A stretch of 64,000 bases of DNA from Osmia lignaria lignaria (GCF_051020975.1 NC_135034.1:7192001-7256000); one strand, 5' to 3'. Numbered from the stretch's first letter, positions 13,636 to 27,458 are shown. The notes: generated by a model from the sequence alone, not told the origin. Numbers and translations are program-made.

Positions 13636-15062
13636 AAAATTTTAAGACAGTGAGGGGATTAGTTCACACTTTCGGATCAGCCATGTCCACCCTCCCTACC
13701 TAATTACCCCAATAAATGATGATATTTTTTTAAAAGATAGATACTACGAGAACTATTTCTGTACTTAATATAAAGAAATTTATATCATATGTTAGTATTC
13801 AATCAGCTTTTAGCTATATACATAATTCGGGTACGTGTATAGAGAACGGTCTCTCGAGTTGATAAGGAATTTCCCTCCTGGCATAAAAGTTTATACGGTA
13901 ACGGTATTCTCTCAAGCGTGGTCAAGATAAGCCAAGGTGTTACGGAATTACCGAGTGATTAACTATGCGTACTATAAATAATTAGAGAAGTATGCTTCGC
14001 GTGCGTGTCCTATTCTTGAACTTTTATGTAACCTCCACTGCCGCTATTTGCATGTTTTACTGAACACTGATATTACAATTTCTGATTGACAGTAATTAGA
14101 CTACGAACGTTTACACAGCATCCATGAAGTAAACAAAAATTATAATATAAAATTTTGTTATATTGAGACAAAATTTTGAAACAATCCATATAGTTCACAA
14201 ATTCACAGTTCATTTCATTTTAAGGCTACATTTCATCTTAGAGGACCAAAAATTTTTGGTTAAAAATTATCAAATCTTATGTATTTTTTAAACCATTGGT
14301 TTCCAAAACTTTTCACTTGTATTTTTGAATATTTCAGGTTGAAAATTACAAGATTTGATATTTTTGAACCACTCATTTTTGCTCCCACGAAACGAAGTTT
14401 TACCCATTTTTCCATTGGTAGGTACTATGCATTTTGCAGATTGCGATATGTCATGAATGCAATAAATACTCATCCACAGTGTGATGATAATTAATAATTC
14501 ACCGTCTGGTGAAACAGGCTAGAAATGACGATGGTATTACGCCTCCCGACTTTCCATTAATCGAGTCGTGAACGCGGAAGACACTTGTAATTCTACATAA
14601 TGGGATAAGGATGCGAGATTACCGCTTGCGAAGATACAAAGAAAATTCGCCAAAAGTCTAACACAAGCGTGTAAAAATTGGAAGAATTTTACTCTGCGAG
14701 TTGGCATTTTATCAGAAGTATAATTTAATTAAGCAAGGAAAGTTACATTTTGATTTAATTTTGAAGCAAAACAGAGCGAAACGAAAGCATAATAAATCTA
14801 CTTAGCATAATTAACACTTTACTGTCGCTATACATATGTATGTATATCTGTAGGAAGTTTAGTACAATATGTAGTCCCCATGACTTTTAAAATAATGCCA
14901 ATAGCCTGAAGCAAAAATATGATGAAGAAAAATGCATTATAAAAATACACTTCTCTCTCAAATAAATTACATTAAATATATAACATCAAAATACATTACT
15001 TTTATTCTTTCATATTTTTCCTAGGTTCTGGGACACCCTGTATACATGCATATTTAAAATAC

Positions 15063-15082
15063 AACCTAACCTAACCTAACCA
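15063..15082. repeat. Short interstitial (CCTAA)n telomere-like tract
   Basis: About three perfect CCTAA units plus one degenerate unit. CCTAA/TTAGG is the telomeric repeat of most insects. The tract is short enough to be chance or a small repair scar. It lies about 30 bp from an ACACCCTGTATAC transposon-end-like sequence. Confidence 0.4.
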
Positions 15083-15409
15083 AACCTATTACTATTCTAA
15101 TTCCAACAGACTAGGAATGAATTAGCTTTTAATTAAAAAAGGGTACAACAAACTACTTCCAAATTAACTCCATGGTCAACAAGTGACACACATTTAGTTG
15201 ATAAGAAACTTTGAGAGAGCGAGACAGAACCAAAACAAACACACTAGATAATATCGTTATAATCCTTGAGCCTTAATAAAGGATATTAATTTAAAGTCGA
15301 ATGATAATTTTTAAACGAAAGAGTTTCTTATACTGGAGCAATAATTTTTAAAGAAACAGTGTAAAAATTTAGAAAATGGAAAGAACATAAGATACAAAAT
15401 TAAATAAAA

Positions 15410-15900
15410 ATTAGGGCTCTGTCCCTGGTCCGCCGTCTAAGGGTAAAAGATCATGTCAAAGTACGTACATATTGTCTTCATTGTTATACGTTCAGAACAT
15501 GTAACGAACAAGATACACCGAATAAGATCGACAGATTACGACGTACGAATTAACAGCTGGCTTCACAGCCAGGGGTATTCAGATTATCATCGAATACACT
15601 GATGATTTTCTTCGTGTCTAATAACCGACAGTCAGATCGATCGCACGATATCGATCGCCGTTGCGGTCTCGTTTGTATGTACACCGGTCGATAATTGCGA
15701 AACACTAACCGGTTAATTGGCTTTGCTAAATTCTGAAACCAACCACCTACGATCGAGATAACGATCGATGCTTCAGGATTAAGTTGAATTAAAAATACAC
15801 GGGGTTTCATCGTGAATAGAAAGCGGTTGATTTTCATTCGCGTATATCTTGGTGAACCTCAACGACCTTACCGCTGCCAATGGAGAATTCTCACTCATCA
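15410..15900. other. GC-richer patch without a recognisable gene
   Basis: Rich in CGATCG, GATCGATCG and CCGGT words in an AT-rich setting. A minus-strand frame at 15,550-15,837 is open for 95 codons but shows no domain and no supported splice structure. I see nothing that decides between regulatory DNA and an untranslated exon. Confidence 0.3.
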
Positions 15901-18900
15901 CCATCCATCAGGATATAAAAAGGAGAAATTGATTTGGTGAATAAGGAAAGGGAAAGGTCGGTTGCTGGTTGCTGAGCAAACATAACATAACAACTTTGAG
16001 AATCAAATCATCAGAATGATTTTAAATGTGAAAGCATTATTTATTTGTTTTATTGATATTTGTTAGTATTATGTAGGCACTTTTGGAAATTATATCTGGT
16101 ATTAATCTTAAATAAAAATTTCCTTCAACCCTGGGACAGCGGACCATGGAGAGAGCTCATTTATATTATTTTCATTTTTTACATTTTACACTGTTCCTTT
16201 ATAAATTATTCTTCCAATATATGAGATTCGATTTACAATATGTTAAATGAAAATTTAAGTGTAAAAGTATTCAAGCGCGAGCCTCGGTGACCGGGGCTGC
16301 CCCGAGCAAATGGAATCATTGCACAGAAATGTTACCGACTCAATCACATTTCAGAAATAAAAGAGTGTGCTTGAAAGAATATGTTTAATTTTTTGAATTG
16401 TAACGTGACGTTGGTCATTTCAATTAACACAGTGGAAGTAATGAAAGTTGAAGTATGCGTGCCACGCATTTCTGTCCCTATTCTTTTCATTTAAAGCTGA
16501 ATGTTTAAATGTGAGATTACATAACGAACGTTGTATTAGTTATGCGAATACTTTCTCGCATCGGCAATTCGCAATTCTGCAACATTATACGAGAAAGCGA
16601 TGGGATATCGCTTCTCGTGGTAAGGAGCGTTGCCTTTTTTATTTACCTAGCCGCAACTTTTCGATCAACAAAATCGTTCTGTCAAGAGAATTTTCACGCG
16701 AGTGAAAGTCTACGACTAAACGATACTCGTTTAACTCGTTTCCTTAACGACATTCAATTTTTCCTCTGTATAGATCACAGTATGGAAATACTCGGTACGC
16801 TAATATTAAACTGACGTTTTGGATTATGAAACAATCCAAACTGGGTATTCATTAATTAACGCGTTGATTATTCTTATCATTGCTAATGGCCACCACAAAT
16901 TTTTCTTATCGATAATAAATTTATTAATAAATTTCTTAATCGCTTAATATCCAGGTACGTAATATTATGTTGTCATGCTTTTAAATAGGGATATTAAGTG
17001 GTTAATACCGTGAATTACTAGATGAAAGATAAAATATTATGTTCTTTATAATTGCTATTAATTTCATTTTGTCAGAAATTATTTCAATTTGTAATTTAAA
17101 ATAACTGATATTCCTCAAGAAAATAGCGATGCCCCTAATTTCCGATCCTTCCCGTAGATTTCCCAGAAAAAATGACAATTTAGGGGTGAGGACTCCATAT
17201 ATACAGGGTGATTCTCTCGCTAGGGGACACAAAGGAACACTGGCGACAATGGATCCCTTGACCACACCATAAAGAGGTCCGTATTATCACGTGTCAGCGG
17301 GGACTTACCCGGGCCGAGACGACTCTGTGTGTCTTCATGGTGCGGTCAAGGGATTCATTGTCGCCAGTTCCTTTGTGTCCCCTAGTGAGAGGATCACCCT
17401 GTATAGGAACTGTGGATCCTCGCCACTTGCGTATAAACTTTAACGCCGGAAAATTTGATTTAATATTTCTTTTATTATTCATATGTTTCAATTATACTGT
17501 GTTTGAATTACTTTTTCATGTATTTTAAGAGTATAGAAAATTCAGAAAATTGAGCTGACTTCAATTCTTTATCGAACTATTTCCTTTGTTAAACTATCAG
17601 TATCAGTTAAAAAATCATGGCGACCGATAGACGCCGCACCTTGTATGTATACATTCCTTAACTATGTGGAACTAAAAGTGTTTTAAGTAAATGTTATTTA
17701 ATTGGATAAGTACTATTCATGTAGGAAAAAAAATTAATGAAGTCAATATCTGCTATGGTATCAGAAATAACAACTTATAACACCTTATCTTGTTCACAAT
17801 GAGTTATTATTTTATAGTTATTATAAAAATGATTATTGCAATAATACCATTATTTTTTTTAAATATTTGTTGTTATAATGATTATATTGATTTTTTAACC
17901 CCCAAATTTATATACATAACGAGGAACTCTTAAGAACTTGAAAAAAATAATTCAAAAAGTAAAAAAATAAAAGTCCGTCAGAATGATAAATATTTCTCGT
18001 GTGTGAAACACTACTAATATAGTAGTATATTTCTAAACACTTGTGTCTTCCCTAGAATACTTCCCTTGACTTTAATAGGTTAATTACCATAAAATGTAAG
18101 AAATTCGAAAATACTATTTCAAATCATAACCATCAAAAACGAACGCGTACAAAACAAAAGTACGCATAAGATTTACTGAAAATGGCATAATATTTTAAAA
18201 ACATTTTAAATACAGCTTTAATTAATATTATACATATAGTTTGAAAATGATATATTAATAACAAAAATTAAGATTCAAAAACTTACCGAATTTTGTCCGA
18301 CAATAGGTACATTCTTGACAGTACATGAAACAATAGTTTATTAAATCTTTAAAATTTGCCATGGTCGATTATGTCAGGACCTGTTTCTTCGCTACCGGTT
18401 TCTCCGACAGGTCCACAATAAAGAATCAAGAATTTCCACTTTGTCACAATAATGTTTTCGTATGTTTTCCGCGTCACAACCGAAACATACTGGCACTTCC
18501 CGCGTAATGTTAAGCGGAACGTTCGTTCTGGCTGAAACTTCACACAACATGCGCAAGTATAATATTCTTGAGAGATGAGAAACGAAGTCAGAACACACAC
18601 GAGTACTCAAAGCAGTCAACGATTACCTTACGACACCCAGGTCTGGTTTGCCGTTCGTTCCACCCGGTGTTCTATCTATCCTTGTCTTATCTTTCACTAC
18701 CACAATTGCATCTCTCGCTTCTTCGCGCGTCTCATGTACATAACGCTATCTTTCTTTCTCCACTTTCGTTAGTATCCAACGTCCCTTTTCACTCTAGTTG
18801 CCGACTCTTTCGCACTATTTATTTTTATAATCGCTTCACCGCGAGGTCGTCTATCATCTACTGTATTTATACATAACCTACGTGTTTAGAAATACATTCA

Positions 18901-19173
18901 CAGTTTGAAATTTTATACGTTGATTAAGCTACCGTTTAAATTTATCCCACATTTTTATGAACAGATTTTTGTTTGTAAGAAGAAATTTTCAATAGTTTAA
19001 ATTCATGACATATCAATTTTTTTTTCAATAAAGTACACATTTAATTACAATTAATAATAAAAACATTCGAATGTTTACACATATAAATACAGCATGTGCA
19101 AGCTGTACAAAGAATATGTACAATATTAAATTTTATCAATTAATACACGTTATGGTGAATATGTACAGTTTAT
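15901..19173. other. Intergenic stretch downstream of Prp31
   Basis: No gene is supported. It contains the palindromic element at 17,200-17,405 and a GC-richer patch at about 18,350-18,850, with overlapping open frames on both strands but no recognisable domain. The right end must include the Prp31 3' untranslated region and cleavage site. Confidence 0.5.
17200..17405. mobile_element. Palindromic MITE with about 70-bp terminal inverted repeats
   Basis: The element begins TATACAGGGTGATTCTCTCG and ends with its near-complement GAGGATCACCCTGTATA. The inverted arms extend about 70 bp each (left 17,200-17,270, right about 17,335-17,405) with few mismatches, leaving a loop of about 65 bp. Arm words such as GGGGACACAAAGGAAC pair with GTTCCTTTGTGTCCCC. 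It has no coding capacity. The outer end is of the same TATACAGGGTG type as the elements at 12.15 and 27.75 kb. Confidence 0.75.
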
Positions 19174-21530
19174 TTATGATTTTTTTACTTTCAAAAAACC
19201 AGCTGTATTTGAAAAATATTTAGCATTAGCCTCGTTTACTTTCTTTTCTGCAGCTTGCGGATTTACAATTTCCAGGCCCTGCAAATAAATACAATAGTTT
19301 GAACTTACAATACATTAGAAAGTTTAATGACAAATTATTATTAATTTACCTGTAACGGTGTAAATGCGACACTGGACGCTGTACCAGAAACCTGTTTCTT
19401 AACTGTTGTACTACCACCCCATTGCTGTTGCTTTTGCAAATTTTTCTGAAGCGTTTTCGATATTCGTACTTTTGTTTTCTCGTCGATCTGAGGTAGTCTA
19501 ATACGACCAGCCCCTGCTTTGCCTATTGTACCACGTGTGTAACCAAGATCTTCTTGATAAGCATCATTTTCAATCTATGGAAATGATTGGATATGCATTA
19601 AAGAAAACTATTACTAAGGAAGTTATAAAATACAGAACCACAATATTTACATCAGCAAAATTCATTCTGTTTGCATGTTTTCTGAATTCAGTAATTGCGT
19701 AGCGTTCCTTCATTTTTCTAACGCGTTTACCACCACGTTTCTTCCTTCCCGGATCAATAGGTTTTGGTAAAGGTTTCACGAATTTTACCGGAGGTGGTTC
19801 TTGAAGTTTATCTAACTTCTTTTCAATTTCTTCACGGAATAATTGACCGATGTGACCATCCGTACTCTCATGACATGCATCAACACGCGCAGCTAACATA
19901 CTTTTGGCTGCCACGAGTCTTGCAGCTTTTCTTCGTAAATCCTGGAAAAATAAATAAACGAAGACAATAAAAAAAGATTTGCCTAACACATATTTATTAC
20001 ATAACAACTTACAGGAGGGGTATCTTGTACGATATCAGAGTAATATATAAAACCAGTATGAGGTAATGTTGCTACTTGTGAAAATCCAGATAACGTAGTT
20101 TTTTGAGATCCTAGTACTAATACATTGCAAGCTGGCATTTTTGAAAGTTTTGTCAAACCTCCAGCTACACCTACGATAACGAATAAAATGTGTGTTAATA
20201 GAAGTTTAAAATGTTTATTAATGTTAGAAATAATATATGTATACGGTACCCATAATTTTTGCAGCTGTTGATGCACCTACTATTATAGAAAGATTTGGTG
20301 CAATAAATGCCATTCTACTCTCAACATATTCGAATATTTTTAATTTACAATTATTCAATTCTACTGCCATGTCACAAGCCTCGCAAATAGCCTCCTTCTC
20401 GTCTTCAGTTAATAATTGGCTATAAGTAAAATAATTTAATTTGAAAAATTAGTAAACACAATTTAATTATATATAATGCATAAAGTTATTAAATATTACC
20501 CTTGTGTTGTTGAGGCAGTAACAGAAACTACCATAATTGTTGCTTGAGTAAGAAACTGCTGTAATGTTTCATTATTTTTTGCTCTATCTAAGTCATTTCC
20601 TAATTCTCTAACTGTCATTACATATTCCAATGGACCCACAACTAAAGATTCTAATTCTGGAAACCTTTTGGAATATTTATCCCTTGTAAATCGATGTATT
20701 GTAGCTGAAAAATGTAACTTATATGATCTTTGCCCGAGGGGAAATTAATTTTGCATGTGATTCAAGTATCATTATTTTACTACATATTCATATAAGAAAA
20801 TTTTATTTATGTGTTTACAATTATTTCAGAAACCAATTGTCTGACTTTTATGCAGACTTTTCTTATTTAAAGCAATTTTTCCATTCTAAGCATACATATA
20901 GTTGCAACTATATTTGCCACAGCAAAGAAGCTTGTTCATGTGAATGCCTGTAACTAATTGTTTCTTTTTCACAATTTCAACTGATACTCAGTTCTCTGTG
21001 GCCATATAATAGTGACTTATACTTAAAAATCTTCCAAAGAATTGCTCTAAACAAAATAAATCCTCCAGATACTGGATAATCAGTTTATAAAATAATGAGT
21101 CATTTAAAAAATTCGATTTATATTATTACCTATTTCGTCATCAATGTCTACAGCCATATTATTAGCTTCAACAATGAGTTGATATTCTGGATCAGATTCA
21201 ACGGGTCCAATGATATCTGCTGATTTTCTAGGAACTTTACTGTACTTTTCTATTTGAGACATTACTTTCTTTAATTGCTCAGAATCACGAAGTTTTGCTA
21301 ATTCCCTCACCGACGCTACTTTTATTTCTGAAATGAAATTACAATCATATTCAACAGTGCTATTCTTATTAAGAATTGTACTGTATGTAAACAAACGTGA
21401 TGAAAGGTTAACCTTCTTCGATAGGTTTTGAAACTGAAGCTGGAATGAAATCCGGCTCCGGTTCTTCCATTTCCTGATCATTATCATCATTTTCTTCGAG
21501 ATCAGCTAACAGTTCATCCGCTAACGACAT
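19174..21530 (-). CDS. Prp31: U4/U6 small nuclear ribonucleoprotein Prp31
   Basis: A spliceosome factor; in this family Prp31 binds the 15.5K-U4 snRNA complex and tethers U4/U6 to U5 in the tri-snRNP. Eight coding exons on the minus strand: 21530-21413, 21327-21130, 20704-20500, 20419-20250, 20170-20013, 19941-19651, 19574-19350 and 19278-19174, with GT-AG junctions and continuous phase. They total 489 residues, against about 499 in human PRPF31. The acidic N-terminus begins MSLADELLADLEEN. It is followed by the NOSIC/coiled-coil region (for example RDKYSKRFPELESLVVGPLE), the Nop domain (AAKIMGVAGGLTKLSKMPAC, then the TLSGFS and LPHTGFIYYSD stretch), and the basic segment DPGRKKRGGKRVRKMKERYA. 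The C-terminus contains EDLGYTRGTIGK. An AATAAA overlaps the stop codon. It is divergent from the G-alpha gene and complete. Confidence 0.96.
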
Positions 21531-22820
21531 GATTTTCTTATAAAATTGTCTTTCAAAGTATAAGTTCCAACTTGTATGTTTAACAACTTTGGCTGTTTAT
21601 AGCAGTGCCATCTTTGAAATGCAACATAGCGGCGTTCTCAAAAACTAGTCGCTAGGATTGGTCAGTATCATTTATCATTCACCAATCTGTTGTCTCGTCA
21701 TTGTTTCTATGCATGTAACATTGAAAAACTGGCTTGCGGTAAGTAAGTGCAATCAAAGGGACGAAGAAGGGGGAGGCGATAAAAAGATTTGTCGAGTGAC
21801 GATAGAGAGAAATGGAAAAATGAGTCGTTCCCTCCCCACCACATAACCAAAACCGTGTGTTCGTTGACGCATGATGTTCAAGGGGAATCGTCGTCGCGGC
21901 GTGTTGCAGTATCGACAAGGATAAAGAAAAAAAAAGAAAGGCCTTCCGACGAATGACAGCACGCAAAACCGATCACGCGGCCGAACCGGGAGGTGTGCTT
22001 TCGGTCGGTGTCATAGACCGTGTATGTGTTCCTATACGTGTGTGCGTTACGGCAGTATCTCACAACAAATATGTCGTGGTGGGGAGTACGTTTTTCCGTT
22101 CGCCGTTTCGCATATTTCTTCCCCCGCATTATTATTATGTAGTTTGGCATAGGTGAACCCCTGCTGCATGCTCGTTTCGATTGAAAAAAAACGGTGCAGG
22201 TGTGTATAAGTACGCGTGATACGATTCTGTTTAACTGTGGAAGATTTTCTTCGAATCAAAGACGACCGGAGAGTCGTCTGAATAGTCGGGGAATAAAGTG
22301 TGATGAGAACGATGCACGAGTTAGCTCTCCTACTCGGTAATTAGAACGATTATTTAATCATGTTCAATTCGCGAGGAACCAGAGAAGATCGTGGGCAGCT
22401 AGCGGCGTGAGTCTCGCGATTAACGGTAGGTGTGGAAGTATCGCGTCGAGTAGAAAACGACGTGTGTTGACGTTGGTTCGCTGCTTGGATTCCCGGCTAC
22501 GCCTAAGTGAGAAATGCGGTTCTGAATCGCGACGTGCGTCGATCCCGTGTAATCACGAACAGGTTGTTCACGGGTGGCTCCTTCGATACGTGCATTACAT
22601 TACGATAAACTTACTACTCGTGATTGGATACTTGTGTGCGAGTCCACGCGCGCGCGCGCTGCGTGTGTGTGTGTGTGTAGTGTACTCCTCTGTGTATCTC
22701 TCTCTTTCTCTCTCTGTGTACGCACGGTGTTTAGATAATCAAGGATATATACTCCTTCGGAAGGACGGCCTGACACGGAAGAAACGCCGGAAGGAAGGAA
22801 GAGGGTAGCAGGGTAGCAAG
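21531..22820. promoter_or_regulatory. Divergent promoter region between Prp31 and G-alpha-12/13
   Basis: The two start codons lie 1.29 kb apart and point away from each other, so both promoters and both 5' untranslated regions lie here. The Prp31-proximal part has a GATTGGT (inverted CCAAT) near 21,656. The G-alpha side is GC-richer, with a CGCG/GT microsatellite near 22,650-22,680 and CT-rich tracts near 22,700, typical of a long 5' leader. The frame open at 22,407-22,808 begins with GTG, has no recognisable domain and ends 12 bases before the G-alpha ATG, so I treat it as leader sequence. Confidence 0.6.
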
Positions 22821-24800
22821 ATGGCGGGATCCTTAACGTGGTCGTGTACTTGTTGCCTGCGTTTCAAGTTCAGCCCCGAGGAGATCGAGCAGCGTTACAA
22901 AAGTCAAGAAATCGATCGGATGCTGGAGAAAGATCGTCAAGCACTCCGACGGCAGGTCAAGTTGCTGCTCCTCGGGGCGGGTGAGAGCGGAAAGTCGACA
23001 TTCCTCAAACAGATGCGAATTATTCACGGAATTAAATTTGAGGTAAAACAATGTCGACTTTTCATCGGGGCAATGTTTCTTTTTCAGCTTAATATCTTCG
23101 GAATTTTCTTCACTCTTTTTTTCAAATATTTTCCTCTTCGCTCGTGAATAATTCACTTATAGAAAACCGTAGTTTCCTATACACTTTCTGTCAGTGTTGT
23201 ATAGTTATTTAAATGTCTATCCATGGGAAGGTGGTTGACCTAAACACATGGTTTAAGAATATATGAGAAAGTAGGTCTACAGAAAAGATGATTCGTTTTT
23301 GTATTTATTTTTATTATTTCGATTTTGTATTTTCTCTTTATAATGATATTTACCTACATGTTATATATTTTCAATAATAAAAAAAAGTCTGGTACACTTA
23401 TCTTTTATCTTGTTTTTTTTTGTTACATTTTTTAGTCAGAAAGTATACATAAAACATGTAGTGTTAAGTTTACATATACGATATGATATCAATTTGTTTA
23501 TTTTTCACTTGTCATAGTCATAAAAACCAACTATAGGTATATAGTATATGAAATAAAATGTAAGCTTAGAAAGATTATAAAATTTATTAAAACTGTTTTA
23601 ATAAAAGTAACATAATTCTTCATTTTTATTTGTAATAATTATCACCTCTTTTTTCAGCCTGAATTAATTAAGGAATATCAACATGTAATTTATCAAAATA
23701 TAATTAAAGGAATGAAGGTATTGGTAGATGCTCGTGATAAGTTAAATATTCCATGGGAAAATCCTAAAAACTATGATATTGGTTATCAGTTATTGAAGGT
23801 TGAAAATACTATGGTATTAGATGCTAGATTGTTTCTCCATTATGTACCAGCCTTACAAAGTTTATGGAAAGATGCATCGATCAAACAAGCCTTTGATAGG
23901 AGAAGAGAATTTCAATTAGTAAGACACCTTTTATAGTTTAAGAAATTAGTAAACAAATCAAAGCTACTTTTGTACTGTTATTTTTATAATACTATTTTTT
24001 TGCTTTTACAGAGTGATTCAGTTCAGTACTTTTTGGACAGTCTTGATAGGATTGCTAGAATGGTAATATTGTATAATTTATTCATAAACTTTTTATTGCT
24101 TGTTAAATTTATTACTGTACTTTTAAACTACTAAAATTTTTTTGCAGGATTACGTACCTACACACCAAGATATCTTGCACTGTAGAAAAGCTACAAAAGG
24201 AATTTCTGAATTTGTTATACAAATTAATAATATTCCATTTCTGTTTGTTGATGTCGGGGGGCAAAGATCTCAAAGACAAAAGTGGTATCAATGTTTTGAT
24301 TGCGTTACTTCTATACTTTTTCTTGTTTCATCGTCAGAATTTGATCAAGTGTTGTTAGAAGATAGGTAAGTTGTCATTATATTTATTATTATAATTTTTT
24401 ACTTATAGAAAATTGTAATAAATACCTTATCTAATATTCCAGGAGAACAAATCGGTTAGAAGAATCAAGAAATATATTTGATACAATAGTTAACAACATG
24501 ATATTCGGTGGTGTATCTATTATTTTATTCTTAAACAAAACTGATTTATTGGATAAAAAAGTAAGATCACCCGACACAAATGTTCGTTGGTATTTCCCAC
24601 AATTCACAGGAGATTCACATTCCATGAAGGATGTGCAGAATTTTATACTAGACATGTTTATATCTGTTAAAAGGGACCCAAGAAAACCTCTTTTTCATCA
24701 CTTTACTACCGCTGTTGATACAGAAAATATAAAAGTTGTGTTTAATGCAGTCAAAGACACAATTTTGCATAGAAATCTGGAATCGTTGATGCTCCAATAA
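22821..24800 (+). CDS. cta: Heterotrimeric G protein alpha subunit, G12/13 class (concertina-like)
   Basis: A GTP-binding alpha subunit of the G12/13 class, which acts at the plasma membrane to activate RhoGEFs and Rho-driven actomyosin contraction. Five coding exons: 22821-23042, 23658-23918, 24012-24062, 24148-24365 and 24443-24800, totalling 369 residues. The N-terminus MAGSLTWSCTCC carries clustered cysteines expected to be palmitoylated. The P-loop GAGESGKS is at 52-59. Switch I contains CRKATKG with the catalytic Arg at about 191. Switch II is DVGGQR with catalytic Gln 217. NKTD is at 282-285 and TTAVDT at 339-344. The tail LESLMLQ matches the G12/13 class rather than Gq, Gs or Gi. Fly Cta has a longer N-terminus, whereas this protein is vertebrate-length. 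The ATG follows two in-frame stops. It shares a divergent promoter region with Prp31. Confidence 0.95.
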
Positions 24801-27453
24801 TGATGAATGTGTGTAAAAAAAAAGTGAAATAATTTCCAATTCAAAGGTACGCGTTCAACGTTTAGTATTTGGTATATAGTGAAGTGAAATTAGTTGAAAA
24901 AATATTAGGACATCAAGTTGAAAAGAAGTTCTGGTAAGACAATATATATATTATATATATTGTATCAATATAAATCATACGATTACCTCCGTTGACAACG
25001 GTAAATTAAACGTTTTCATAATAGTTTTATACAAAGGAGGGAGTAAAAACTGCCTAACGGAAACATGTATTGAAAATTTTTAACACTGTATACACTATAT
25101 ATACATATATACCTATACACTGATAATATATTTCCATCCTTTTTGATGAATATTGAATATTAAAGGGTTGTAAGAAGACTATTATATACAATTTATTGTA
25201 CATAGTTAACTTATGTTCTATACATTGTCAATAATAACGATTTTACATGTTTGTATAAAAAAAAGGATCAGTTTGCTAATAGTTTAGCTAAGATTTTTCT
25301 ATTTTGTACAGATATTTAATCCAGTGCTTCTTTTTTATATTAAAATATATAATGAAAAACGCTGGTCATATAACCAGCTTTCACAAACATAAGAATAACT
25401 TATTTTTTACTTACGCTTGAATTATCTTTGTTAACATTGAATATAGTAAGTAACGAGGAAACCAAATACTAGATTCATGCCATATAAACCAAATGAAACT
25501 AACCAGTTTGTGTTCAAATTGCTGTGTGCAAAATTGTTAATTTTTACATAATTTTTTTTGCATTTCATTTAAAAATGGTATACAGGATTTCATTGTTTCA
25601 AAATAGAAATAGAAATTCTTGTACCTTGATATTCGTCATATTTTTGATTTATTGTTTTTGTACTTCTCTAAATTAAACTTATTTTCTGTAGCACACAATA
25701 AATTATATTTTGTAAGCAATTATAATTTAAATTAATATAGTCCTGATAGTTCAATATTACTTTTCTGTTGTAACGTAAACCTCCAGTATTTGCTGCAACA
25801 AAAAATCATATAAAGAAAGATCATTATAATGGATATAGTAGATTTTGTTGAATAATTAAGTAGGAAGTGTTTTGCTAAACTTTGGTTTAAATAGCTGGTC
25901 CTTGATTAAACATTTATTTCTTTAAGAAAAAAATTTATAGTAATCAGTATTATTATTTTTCGTATGCAAAGGTTCAAATAAAGTTTGCTTTTCAATCCCA
26001 TAAGATAGCAGTTTTCCAGAATATATTATTTTAATTTATTATTTTATAAACACATGACTTATACATATTTTTTTCATAAACTTTTGTTCCCGCATGTTAC
26101 ATGGCAATTTACATTATTTCATTCAATTAAGATGGAAGAATTGTATTACAACAAAGGCAAGCTATTGATTAAGATGTTCTCTTTTTGTCAAGAAAATTAT
26201 ACACAGTTCAGATTTTTTAATAACAGGGAACAGCATTTTCTATTGGCATTATAAACACCACTGTAACCAAGGATTTTATGTAATAATATTTATGGTAAAA
26301 CCAAAGAATTTTAAAACTAATAAATTTTCTATGTAATTTATTTTTTACTAGTTTAGTGTAATGCCTAATGTTAAAACCACATTTATATTTATACACACAG
26401 CTATTTTTCCATTCTGATCATTTATTACATAAAATCTTTGTTCCCTTTGTTCTTTATACAAAAAGAAAAAAGAAAAACATTTAAAAATTGTATTGAGAAT
26501 TAATTATACCTGGAGCTAATGAAAATATTTTGTTATGTTTGTATATAAGAGATTTTTAGGTCTAATGTAAAAAATATAAAATGTTAGATGATTGAATTTT
26601 TACATAGCTATTCGTATCATGTAAAAATAATGCGAAACTTTAATAATTGGTATATTTTCTTAACTGATACATTTTACATTCCTATAAGCTTAAACAGGTC
26701 AATTTTTAATTGATATTCTTAGAGTATTTTTAAATCGTATCACGTTTTTAAGAACATTATTATTGCCTTTAACAAAATATTGTTTTGAAAAATGAATTAT
26801 ACACAATTTTATACAATTTACATACTTGTATACAGAATTTATATATTGATACTCACCGAGAATAATGTCTGTAATTTTTGTAGAGATATTTTAAAGGAGC
26901 CTATACTCTTTATAATTCACAAATTAACAAACAACCGTATCTGTGAATTTGTATAGGTGTAATATGTATAAAATTTTTATCTTATAGAAAACTTTTATGA
27001 TACTTAGAGCTTTTATAAATTATGCAGTTCATTTTGTAAAGATGTAAACGTGATATTGTTTCTCCAATTAATTAATAAATCACAGTTCATTATACGTTCA
27101 CTTGAAACATACAGAATATTACTAAACTTTTATATTATATCGGTTACATCACATTTATGTATCATTTAAGTTTTCTATCAAACTGTTGTATAGTAGTTAA
27201 ATAAAGAAAAAAAATTATAAAATATTACAAGTCGTAAATGTAACATGTTTAAATATGGACTGTGAAAACATAATAACTTTGTGATAGAATGTCGTGAAAA
27301 GTAAAAGGAAAATGATTTTTATATTTTTAGATATACAGAAATTACTTTAATCTGTTCAGCCTAATCAATTTTATACATTTCAGTCTACATAAAAAAAGAA
27401 AAAGGAAATTTAAATATTCTACGATTATGATATCGTTGGCAATGATACAGCAG

Positions 27454-27458
<5 letters not shown>

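Larger units (their letters stand above)
11071..15410. other. AT-rich non-coding stretch
   Basis: No gene is supported. The stretch contains the inverted-repeat element at 12,153-12,474, a GAATTTT-type array at about 13,440-13,635, a lone CACCCTGTATAC end near 15,030 and a short CCTAA tract at 15,063. The open frames are short and low in complexity. Confidence 0.55.

Noticed and set aside
22407..22808. 133-codon open frame just before the G-alpha start
   Set aside because: It begins with GTG, is low-complexity and translates a GT/CT microsatellite. It fits a 5' untranslated leader better.
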